In this document: piece after piece, positions 55,696-64,000 of the stretch
Numbering within the stretch: the first letter of the stretch is position 1
Layout: every line of letters starts with the position of its first letter
Assembly: GCA_031002005.1 (NCBI GenBank)
Contig: CM061921.1
Coordinates: forward strand, 172,058,935 to 172,122,934
Reading direction: 5' to 3'
Length of the DNA stretch: 64,000 nucleotides
DNA from: Vandiemenella viatica
Taxonomy: Eukaryota > Arthropoda > Insecta > Orthoptera > Morabidae
Position numbers and translations under genes: made by a program
Notes under the pieces: generated by a model
The model's database searches: none
Seen by the model: only the letters and a program-made list of their open reading frames with translations
Told to the model about the DNA's origin: nothing

Positions 55696-55755
55696 ACCTG
55701 CCGTCGACGGCAGCGCTGCCGCGTGTTTTCCGCTCCGCCCAGTGTATAAGCTCCC

Positions 55756-56740
55756 ATTTGATCCCCCGCGCCACTAATGTAACGACGGCAAGCTGACTCT
55801 TCTTGGTATTTATCTTCATTCCATGCTGACCTACCCATTTAGATATTCTATCCTGGTCACTTTGGAGTTGTTCACAGACTTCACCTGTTTTGATTCTATT
55901 GTATACCATTATATCATTTACAAAATATCTAGATTCTGACCGTAATCCATCAACACAGTCATTCATTAGAATAATGAACAGCAAATGTCCCAATACACTA
56001 CCCTGTGGCACTCCCATATTTACTTTCACCAATCTACTCTAACACTTTGCATTCTGGCTTTTAAGAATTCCTCTACCCAGCAAGTAACTTTTTCAACCAA
56101 TCCAATAGATTTCAGTTTATTTAAAACTATTTTATGGCTCACTCTGTTAAATGCCTTAAAAAGATCTAGTGCCACACTATCAACTTGGCCCCCCATGTCC
56201 AATTCATATGAAATAACTTGCATATAACCCACCATCTGAGATTCACATGAATATCCTTGCCTAAAGCCATGTTGATAAGAGAATCAGTTTCTTTCTTCAC
56301 AGACATTTCTGATGTAGTTGAATATCAATCTCTCCATCAATACGCCTATCACTAATGACAAACTAATTGGCTATTTATATCCCATCCTTTGTGAATCGGT
56401 ACTACTATCGCACTTTTCAAATCCTCTGGCAAGTAGCAAGACTCCAAACTCATTTTAAATAAAATTTCAAGGTAAGGTACAATATCGCATCCTACTATCT
56501 TTAATAATCAGTAGTAATATTATCTACACCAGTCCCTTTAAGCTTTTTGAGTTTCTTCATACTTTCCTGAGAATTTATTTAAAATTTTGTAGTTTCCTCA
56601 TTTATACTTTTAGGAAGACTCTCCTCTGATTCATTCCCTCCCATCACAGGATGATCGTCCCTAGTTGTCTCACTAAACCAGCCGCTCAATACTTCTGCAA
56701 TTTTAAAGTACAAGAAGGAGCATATGTGTAAGCTTGTTAT
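55756..56740 (-). pseudogene. LINE RT fragment (palm and fingers)
   Basis: Minus strand, 5' to 3' from 56740: fingers with LKMSLESCYLPEDLKSAIVV and ISLSLVIG (56480-56340); DMGGQVDSVALDLFKAFNRV (56190-56130; palm A, Asp kept); MGVPQGSVLGHLLFIILMND (56020-55965); and ESRYFVNDIMVYN (about 55935-55895), where the usual FADD box reads FVND, a loss of the first catalytic Asp. Then DRISKWVGQHGMKINTKKSQ. Stops and shifts separate these. The 56290-56740 part matches 30690-31160. Confidence 0.82.
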
Positions 56741-57040
56741 CAGACATGTTACCTCGTCATTAATGAACAGTAGATTGATAGCGTGGCGGTGAGACTGGCT
56801 GCGCCGCCAGGTGGCCTAGTGTAATAAGCTAGGTAAGATACAATGCCCCGCAACGACTCACCGCCACCAGTGGCTGCCGACGTGGTCGCGGGGCACGGTA
56901 ACCAGTCGGCCGCCAGTTTGTGGCGACGGCACTGGCTGCCATAGTGTAATAAGCTCCATAAGAATCGATGCTCAGTGACGAGCAGTGTCACCAGTCGCGC
57001 AACTGGATGCGCCGCCTTGCGGCCTAGTGTAATAAGGCCC
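56741..57040. mobile_element. Harbinger-type terminal arm, second copy
   Basis: GC-rich arm matching 31165-31442 with three copies of (C)CTAGTGTAATAAG or a variant (56815-56828, 56941-56953, 57023-57036), ending AAGGCCC at 57040. It keeps a 36-bp segment near 56727-56762 that the copy at 31183 lacks, with ATG at both edges of the missing piece. No flanking duplication seen. Confidence 0.72.
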
Positions 57041-57651
57041 TTGGAGGCTGTCAGATAGAGTACTTCTTTATCCGCGTGTCTCCGATTATCAGCTTCCTGG
57101 AGTTAGGCTGAGATTATTTTTTCCTCCACAGCCAACCATAATCATAAGAAACCGCGTCCAGGACACGCGAGATGAAATTATACACCCCTCCCCGTGAGCT
57201 GAATAACAGCCCCTATTTAACCAGTCTACATTTTGATATCCTGAAATACTATTTATTACGCAGCCATATTACAACTGACATAAACAAAGATTTTTTTATA
57301 TATAAAGTGGGGTGCATCTGTCAGGAGTTTTGATTTCCTCTTTTATACTGGATTAATAAAAGTTTTTATGTTAATACTACTTGAAAATGAATATCTTTCA
57401 TTTCGATAGCCACTCAGTCATCTACTCCTTTTATGTGATCATCCTGTATTTTGACGTATTTCCAAATGGTTTTTAGTCATACTGGTGAAAACCATACAAG
57501 CCGAACACAACAGCTACTTGAACGCACAAGCCCTCTGCGTGACTCGCACAGATGTCCTACATTCAATCCTCGCGTTCGGCAGGTCACGGGATCAAATCTT
57601 GTCCAGCCATTCAGATTTCAGATTTGTATGATTAATAGATATATATATATT
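57041..57651. other. Unassigned stretch
   Basis: No gene or recognised repeat. Confidence 0.4.
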
Positions 57652-57877
57652 TTGCTTGTGGCTTTACGCCTTGTTGAGGTCATCAGAGGCGGCAAACGAA
57701 AGGGAACAAGGAACAGGACGGCATTCGGCCATGGCCGTTTAAAGGAAGCACTCCGACATTCGTCTGAAGTGAATTCGGGAAATAATGGAAAACCTAAATC
57801 TGGATTGCCATACGGGCATTCCAACCCGCGTCGTCCCGATTGCGGAACCAGACCGTTACCGCCCGCCCCATATGATT
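57652..57877 (-). mobile_element. SINE-B, old near-complete copy
   Basis: GCTTGTGGCTTTACGCCTTG (tail side), GGGAACAAGGAACAGGACGG, CATTCGGCCATGGCCGTTTA, AATAATGGAAAACCTAAATC and the head region GCATTCCAACCCGCGTCGTC to CCGTTACCGCCC. Diverged. Short open frames through it come from the repeat. Confidence 0.78.
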
Positions 57878-58099
57878 AATCGAAATAAATCCATGAGTGT
57901 CAGATGGATCCTTCAAAAGACCACAGCCAAATTCCTTTCCATCCTTACCCCTGTGTCACTTTCCTCTCTAATGTACCGTAAAGAAAATTTAACAAAGGAC
58001 TGAGCACCGTCGGCAAAGTGTAACTAGCTAAAGAAGCGACAGTTGAATAACCTAAATCCAAAGTGTGATCGGAAACAAGTATTTTTTTTGTATCGTCAA

Positions 58100-58240
58100 C
58101 GGAAATGCCATTTTAAGCAAGAGGGTAGTGGGGAATGGGATCGGGAAAGAATTCGGTTACGTCATTATGAATTATGTTTTTTCCCATTCAACTGTAGCCA
58201 TTTACGGAAACCATGGAAAACTGAGATTGGATGTACAGCG
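58100..58240 (-). mobile_element. SINE-B, very degraded copy
   Basis: Only GGGAATGGGATCGGGAAAGA, ATTCGGTTACGTC and GGAAACCATGGAAAACTGAG with GATTGGATGTAC keep the body order. Oldest copy seen. Confidence 0.5.
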
Positions 58241-58244
58241 AATG

Positions 58245-60360
58245 CCAGTTTAGAGCTCTCACTCATGAAGCGTCGTCGCAAAACATTAAACAAGAATCTG
58301 TGCTAGTTGAAAAATAACGGGAGATAGATATTCTACTTGCATCCTTTAAGCTTCAAAATCTGAAACAGCTATTTCATACTGAATACGAATTTATTGCCTT
58401 AATTATCGTTATAACTGGTTGCTAATTCGTTCTACCACTAGAAGCTTTCTTTCTAATAATACAATGGAGAAAAAAGCAAGCAGTTATGTTTTTGAACTTT
58501 GAAGAATCTAGAAATAATTACTTTATATTTCGTGGCCTAAGCCAACATTTGCGTATTTTGGTAAAACGCCTTCCTTTTTAAGTTTAAACTTTGTACTAGT
58601 CACACACAATTCTTTAATGCTGATGTGCCAGAAAGTGTGACTTTGTCGGTTTAAGTTCTGTTATCGGTTCTGAAATAGTGTCCGTGTTTATTTTAGTGAA
58701 TCTTTTCATCATTCGTCATATAACTGCATTTGTTGGTGAAGAGTAGCTGTTTATTAAGAAAGCTGCGACGGCTACCAACCTTAAGAGAAAAACATTGTCA
58801 TTCCTTGAAAAACAATCTATTTCGTTAATTCATTGTTTATTATCAGTAAAAAAGGGATTAGTCCTATTTATTTTAACTGTAGAATTCCGAACTTCGCCCC
58901 TACGCATCAGCGAGTCTCTTGCTCGTGGAGTAATTTATTTAGTATGGGCGCCCATATGATAGTTTGTAGGGGGGGGGGGGGAGGGGGGGCAAAGCCTTAT
59001 AAGATTGGATTGTTGGTTGTTTAATTAATATGATAAATAATCAGTCAGTTCAATTTAACATTTGTTTTTATTTTCATAAAACACGACGTCAACGATACTG
59101 TTTACATGAATACATTTAATCCAGCAATTGTATACAACACTTCTTCCACAGACAATACAATTCTTGGCTGTCGTAAATTGAGTCGGTGAAATCTTTGCCG
59201 AAAAAACTAACTGTTTCACTGTCTTGGATGTTGGCTTTATATAAACTCTATCGAAATTTCTAGAACAGTTAAAAAGCTTCCGCCAGATATTTCTCGAACA
59301 TTAACAATACTTAAAACAATTGAAACATACTAAAAACAATCAGAATTAATACATAATCATTTACAATCATTACAAAATGTTCAGAAATGGAAATTAAAGA
59401 TACTTAAACACAAAATTATCCACAGTATTCATTTTAAACTGTAACAAATTGTCCTTTAGACATCGTAACTTGCCTTAAAACTTGGAATTACAAACATTTA
59501 AGCAATTCTCTTGCACAATTCTCTCCTTAAGCATATTAAATGGCCTCTAAATAATTTCTTTTCATAAACAAAGTCTATTTACACTAATATACAGTTACTT
59601 TAAAAACGATCATACCAGATCATATTCAACCAAACTCTAGCTTAGTACCAATGCTTTATTAAATACAATTCCATTTAATTTTAAGTTTGAGGGCTATTAC
59701 AACCTGATCGATTGATGTATTTTTAATATCATTCCTATACTGAAATTTTTCTCGCCGATTCCTCCCCCTCCCCCAAGGAAAAAAAAATAAAAGGAAAAGA
59801 ATTATCGCTTACTAAATTTTCGCTGTTAATGCGGTAAAACTTCAGCATATGCCAAGACGTTTTAACTTACTAGTTTTTAACTATTGATACACTGAATGCT
59901 TCAACAAAATTACATCACCCGGCGACACATAGTGCAGGAATTAAGACATGATACATATATATACGCCTAAAAAACTACCTTCTGTTTACATTGGAATGCA
60001 GTAAACTCAACATCATGTCTGACGTTTTAATATATCACTTCTTTACTATTAAAAGATAGTCACCACTTATTTTGCGTATGGCATATGTCAATGTATACGT
60101 GCATGCACCTGCACAGTTATATCGCTGTACAGCAAATAGTTCAGGATACATGTATGATGTCAGAAATAATTATTTGCGCCAAAGACGTGCTTTTGCTTAA
60201 AATGGAGCGAAAATTACCCCTCATATATTCATCCAGTGTTTCATTATAAGAGCATTTAGCGACTTCCAACAAACTTCAAGCACAATTTTAGTAATTTTTG
60301 AAACATTTTCTCACTTACTACATGTTTATCGTCAAGAATGACGGAACTAGAGCGCCTCGC
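58245..60360. other. Unassigned 2.1 kb
   Basis: AT-rich, without a gene or recognised repeat, except the G tract at 58969-58989 (13 G, A, 7 G), which could form a quadruplex. Confidence 0.45.
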
Positions 60361-60366
60361 ACTACC

Positions 60367-60412
60367 CTATGTCTCTCTCTCTCTCTCCCTCCCTCCTTCC
60401 CTCCCTCCCTCC

Positions 60413-60447
<35 letters not shown>
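60367..60447 (+). repeat. (TC)n / (CCCT)n polypyrimidine microsatellite
   Basis: TCTCTCTCTC, then CCCTCCCTCCTTCCCTCCC, then (CT)n. Purine-pyrimidine mirror of this kind can form triplex DNA. Frames on either strand give low-complexity Leu/Ser or Arg/Glu peptides. Confidence 0.9.
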
Positions 60448-60450
<3 letters not shown>

Positions 60451-60609
60451 AGGGTAGGCAATTTAGTTGGAGCCTATACGAGAAACCTAATTTACAAAAC
60501 CATGACTGCGCCTCATGTGGAATATTGCTCAAAAGTGCTCCTTTATGCCAATCAGGAAGAAATTGAGACCTTCCAGGAGTTGTAGAACAGGGCAATGCGA
60601 ACTATATTG

Positions 60610-61765
60610 CACTAGCTGATACCCGCGACTTCGTACGGGTGGATTAAGAATTTCTTTGCCAGAATTGAATATAGAAAGATGTTTGTAACAAAAGATTGGT
60701 CAGAAACAACACCCAGTCGGCATAATATGACAGGAAAGCCATCATTATATCATTCTACCATTGCACCTGTCTCTTCAAGAGAATAAATTTCCAACATAAT
60801 TAAAAACAGAAAAACAAACGAAGGTGAAGGGATGTTAACTAAGGGCAGTTTTATTTCAGCTTGGTCTTTTCTTCTTTCTTCAGCATGAGCATCCGATTCT
60901 TGGGTACTAATAACTTTAGCTGCTCGTTCTCGGCTAGAGCTACAACGTAGGCCATTTTACACCCGCAAGGCATGTAAAAAAAGAAGGCAAAATAAACTGG
61001 TGCCAGAAACATTTAAGCAGACACAAACTAATAGGAAAGAGAAAATCGACATCTACACTAAAGAATACGTTTTTTTTCTCTAAACGAATTTTTTTTAAAA
61101 CAAATTATACACTAACATAATGCGCGACAAGCACAGTTTGAGCAAGCGACGTAATATTACAGACTTACCCACACATCCGTTACCATTCGATAAGTTTTCA
61201 AAATTTCGTGACTACAACTGTTAATCATACCGAAAAAAAATGTCCTGTTCCCTCCCTAAAGATTTTCTTGTCAAATTCCGTCAATACCGGTATAGGCATT
61301 TAGTCGTCAAAACGTAACAAAAATACAGAGGCCTACTTCCGCATTTATAATATTATTACTACATACCACAAACTGCGAATCACCCCTGAAGGATCAATAT
61401 AACGTAAAAAACTGTACACCTACAGTTTTGCAAGACTGCTTACGATTTGCCTCGCAGTGATTACTTCAGATTAACATTCAATCCGAATAAACAACGGCCC
61501 CTGGCGTGACTCTTACGATCAAAAAAAAAAAAAAAAAAAAAAATTAAAAGTCTTAGTCCCCACGGAGATTTGAACCGGAGACCACGACCCAAACATCCGT
61601 AAGCAAGTGCTTTAACCACTGAGCTACCTGACCGCTACACGGAAAAAACTGTACAGAGACCTCCACATCCAACGCGTTGGTGTATCGCTGTTCAGTAATT
61701 TTTCGAAATTATAAGACAACATGTATTATTTATACAGGAATATGTAGGAAATCGGACAGGGAGAT
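60610..61765 (+). mobile_element. Dispersed repeat R, copy 2, with 7-bp flanking duplication
   Basis: Starts CACTAGCTGATACCCGCGAC then TTCGTACGGGTGGATT. It parallels 18413-19500 and holds an A23 tract at 61521-61543. It lies in a LINE coding remnant between two TATATTG repeats. No coding capacity. Class is uncertain: the antisense tRNA-like head suggests a SINE-related composite. Confidence 0.7.
61558..61636 (-). repeat. tRNA-like SINE head within repeat R copy 2
   Basis: Minus strand: CAGGTAGCTCAGTGGTTAAA (A box), TTGCTTACGGATG, and CTCCGGTTCAAATCTCCG (B box). It is a better tRNA fold candidate than the copy at 19326, but the acceptor stem is imperfect and it is shared by a repeat, so not called a tRNA gene. 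Confidence 0.6.
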
Positions 61766-61912
61766 TATATTGTTCTGCCGTTTAAAGGCACATTGTCCGC
61801 TCAAATAAATTTATTTTACAACGGTTTTAAAATGTTTAATGTACTACCCGCAAAGTATAAAGATATAATGAATTTTGACACTTTTAAGAGAAGACTTAAA
61901 GAATGTATTTAA

Positions 61913-62640
61913 ATTGTTGAATTTTAACGAGTATAATTTATTTATTAATATTTAACTTTAGATATTTATTCATTTATTAGGTATGGTGAATTATGTCTTT
62001 TTTATTTATTCTGATCGTTGTCTGTTTAACTGTTTATAGTTTATTATTTATTTATTATCAATTTATTATACTTTAGCGTGTCTGTTATACTTTTATGCGT
62101 GTTATTTAAATTATTTTACTTACATTCGCAGCCTAAGTTTACCAAAAACAATATGTATTTAAGTAATTTTATAAACCGTCGTGTATATATTAATATCTTT
62201 TATAACATAATGCACTAACAATTTATAATACATTGTACACCACTACTTACATTTTTTTTTTTGTTAAAACAAAAATTTTTGTACAAAATTTGCTAGCTGA
62301 GAAAGCTAAATAAAATGTTTTATCTCTCTCTTTCTTTTCTTTCCACTATTTTTATTTAATGGGGAGACCGCGTGGCCAGCCTCGGCCGCGGCTTTATACT
62401 GGCACTTTGTAACAAAACAATAACATGTTAAGTACTATATTGAAATCATTTAATATTTAGCAACACAAATGCAGAAGCAACTTTAATACAGAATTCAAAC
62501 TCAAAATACACACCTTAGAAGATTTTACACCAGTAGTAATATAAAAAGTAAACTGTGAAATAAATTATTATACATTGGTTGGTTTATGGATTTGACACTA
62601 ATATTTATGTGAAAAAGCAAACTGTAAATTTCTTTTCTTC
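61913..62640. other. AT-rich stretch, LINE 3' tail then unassigned
   Basis: TTTATTTATTA-type sequence to about 62330 fits a LINE untranslated tail with AATAAAATG at 62309-62317. The remainder holds nothing recognised. Confidence 0.4.
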
Positions 62641-64000
62641 TTCCCTAACAAGTTAATCGCTTTGTCCTGGAAACCAGGGTTTTCCCCTCTTTTCCTGTGA
62701 AAACTTAGAACGCTCTATGGTGCAAGTTGTGGGGGTATGGTCTGGTAGAATACAAGCAATCTCCTTACAGATGGGTAAAACATAGTTTCTGCAAGTATAT
62801 CATTGAGCTTTGTTTTTTCCAAACATTCCTTATTTGTCCAGACGTCATACCATAATTTGGCTTCTGCTTCCAAGTTGTCGATTTGGTAACACTTTTGCAA
62901 ACTTTTTATATCTCTCATGAAATCATCTTTCTTCTCCTTTTTCATTAAATGTGGGCGAAGAATCCCACCTTTGAAAGGTATGTCTTTTTCAAATCTTGTG
63001 ATAAGTGACGAGATTATGGAATTCATGTACGGATTGCCACTTTGAAATAGTCTTGGAGTGATGAGTAATGGAAATTGACATTGCATCTGAGGGTCTGCCT
63101 CCAAATCAATCTTGGGATTTTTACATCTATGTCAACTTCCTTATAATCTTCTTTTACTGCCTCGAAAAGTTTCTGAATTCGTCATCGCTTTCTCTCTGCT
63201 TTTGAAAATTGGCTATCAAGTCAGTGTTGACGTATCTGTAAACTGAGTGGAGATCCATATCAGTACCCTGGAGTTTGTTCACTATTGGTTCTAGATATGA
63301 AGAATACCTCGATATAATATGTAGACAAACGATAAATGTAATTGATGATGTTGCGCAATCATGTAGGCTGCACGTGATCAAGTGACTTGATTGTATTCAT
63401 TGTGATTCAGACCATCCTTTATTACCAAGAAGTTTTCTTTGAATATCCTGATTGATGTATATTTATGGGACCATCTAGTTTCACAAAACAGTGGAATATT
63501 AGGCATTGTTTTCCTACGCAATAGACTTTCTCTATAGAACCTAATAACTTCTTTTATCGTACCGATTGTGTTACGAATTTCCTGAAGACTGTTAAGATCA
63601 TTGACAACTAAGTTCAGTCTGTGCGATGCACAGTGAAAATAGACAGCTAAAGGATACTTTCCTTTGATCCTGGCCTGCACTCCAGTTTCATGGCCTGCCA
63701 TTGTCGAACAGCCATTAAAGACAAGACCAATCAGCTTATTCATATTAAGGCCTAATTTTTCAACAAAATTTAAAATAGATGCAGAAATATCGTCAGCATC
63801 CAATGTAGTAAGCTCCGTAAAACCCTAAAAATTCTTCTTTTAGTGTAAAGTTCTCTTTCCCGTCTACAAATCGTACTCCCACAGACAGTTGCTCCTTTCC
63901 ACTAATATCAGCCGTTTCATTTGGCAGTAATAAAAACGCTGATGATCTGTTTACCTAATCAACAATCTCGTTTTGTGTCACAGAGCCATATGTACTTACT
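62640..64000 (-). pseudogene. hAT transposase, P52rIPK/THAP12-like, runs off right edge
   Basis: Minus strand, 5' at the window edge. About 63990-63820 reads SSAFLLLPNETADISGKEQL, then SVGVRFVDGKENF. 63803-63378 continues in another frame: DADDISASILNFVEKLGLNM, IGLVFNGCSTMAGHETGVQA (usually a DGC..M.G core), HCASHRLNLVVNDLNSLQEI and CETRWSHKYTSIRIF. Next 63381-63154 and 63104-62715: CQFPLLITPRLFQSGNPYM..., LLVFYQTIPPQLAP near the end. The hAT RNase H-like blocks are in the right order: DGC.TM.G, HC..H.LNL, TRW. The C-terminal motif (usually S.ERSFS.L) has degenerated after 62715. Several shifts and stops; pseudogene. The N-terminal finger would be to the right of the window. Confidence 0.8.

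Larger units (their letters stand above)
53300..55755. mobile_element. PIF/Harbinger element with both genes, right end visible
   Basis: The right end (55676-55755) is GC-rich and finishes CCCAGTGTATAAGCTCCC. In complement, GGGAGCTTATACACTGGG compares with GGGCCTTATTACACTAGG, the end of the 30.1-kb element, so the two are related families. The left end is not seen and may be in the gap at 51976-52975 or lost. To the right it abuts an antisense LINE, suggesting insertion into that LINE. Confidence 0.65.
60448..61912 (+). pseudogene. LINE RT C-terminal remnant, split by repeat R
   Basis: Left part 60448-60602: RNLIYKTMTAPHVEYCSKVL, QEEIETFQEL, a stop, and NRAMRTI, the post-RT region of a LINE (LIYK.MI.PH.EYC......EEI..LQ.LQNRAMR.I). 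Right part 61773-61912: a frame with INLFYNGFKMFNVLPAKYKD and FDTFKRRLKECI then TAA at 61910-61912, the conserved (G..LYN.LP..IK...F..FK..LK) end. The 1.16-kb insertion between them is flanked by TATATTG (60603-60609, 61766-61772). The 3' untranslated region to about 62330 is AT-rich. Confidence 0.68.

Noticed and set aside
30103..57040. One giant 27-kb Harbinger element between the matching ends
   Set aside because: The element at 30103-31442 already has its own TAA duplications, so the far arm belongs to a separate copy.
60298..60595. Low-complexity frames: Ser/Leu/Pro on plus, Arg/Glu repeats on minus
   Set aside because: Produced by the (TC)n/(CCCT)n microsatellite.
61558..61636. tRNA gene
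   Set aside because: A and B boxes are good, but it is one of two copies of a dispersed repeat and the acceptor stem is imperfect, so a SINE head is the better call.
1..64000. CRISPR arrays, operons, ribosome binding sites and bacterial terminators
   Set aside because: The DNA is eukaryotic; no regularly spaced short repeats with unique spacers exist, and the only periodic repeats are long, diverged tandem units.

Overview
This window looks like intergenic DNA from an arthropod nuclear genome, most likely an insect. It is AT-rich, with homopolymer and (TA)n/(TC)n tracts, two assembly gaps of exactly 1,000 N (24545-25544 and 51976-52975), and transposable elements nested inside one another. 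I found no host gene with an intact exon structure, no rRNA, no functional tRNA, and nothing bacterial. A young tRNA-derived SINE resembles, from memory, a SINE family of locusts and other polyneopteran insects, so an orthopteroid or stick-insect-like host is possible. That is inference only.

Layout, left third. 1-3215: two Penelope-like elements (PLE) head to head; the right one is split by a pogo-like DNA transposon (812-2113). 3234-4035: a SINE split by a 3'-truncated LINE. 4566-7026: a diverged tandem array. 6862-7540, 7725-8260, 11707-11884: foldback/MITE elements. 8704-9006: the intact SINE-A copy. 13251-13504: a young SINE-B. 13619-14873: a Tc1-like remnant. 15147-16225: a hAT remnant with an 8-bp target duplication and a nested foldback. 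16623-18268: an inverted second copy of the 4.6-7.0 kb array. 18413-19625: repeat 'R'. 20641-21155: a LINE tail. 23760-24430: a fossil Polinton/Maverick DNA polymerase B.

Middle third. 25560-28733: a broken endonuclease/reverse-transcriptase LINE carrying a second, almost identical SINE-B. 28740-29800: another LINE tail. 30103-31442: a PIF/Harbinger-type element carrying a LINE fragment. 32265-33450: a broken IS630/Tc1-superfamily transposase. 33679-37340: a minus-strand LINE covering endonuclease through RT and the C-terminus. 37686-38876: a second Harbinger-type MITE. 39215-41956: a hAT (ZMYM1-like) transposase pseudogene split by a small hAT MITE. 42332-42853: an open conserved-looking ORF of unknown function. 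46931-48449: a MULE transposase with a FLYWCH-like finger.

Right third. 53775-55755: the coding part of a PIF/Harbinger element. Its DDE transposase (plus strand) lies inside the intron of its MADF/Myb-like partner gene (minus strand). It abuts a LINE fragment and a Harbinger-type terminal arm (55756-57040) that match the 30.7-31.4 kb element. After older SINE-B copies, a LINE tail is split by a second copy of repeat R (60610-61765). The window ends in a minus-strand hAT transposase of the P52rIPK/THAP12-like type that continues past the right edge.

Nearly every coding remnant has stops or frameshifts. The signs of recent activity are the SINE-B pair and possibly the Harbinger element, which keeps all three DDE residues. 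Boundaries are by eye. Those with target-site duplications are reliable to a few bases; others are approximate.
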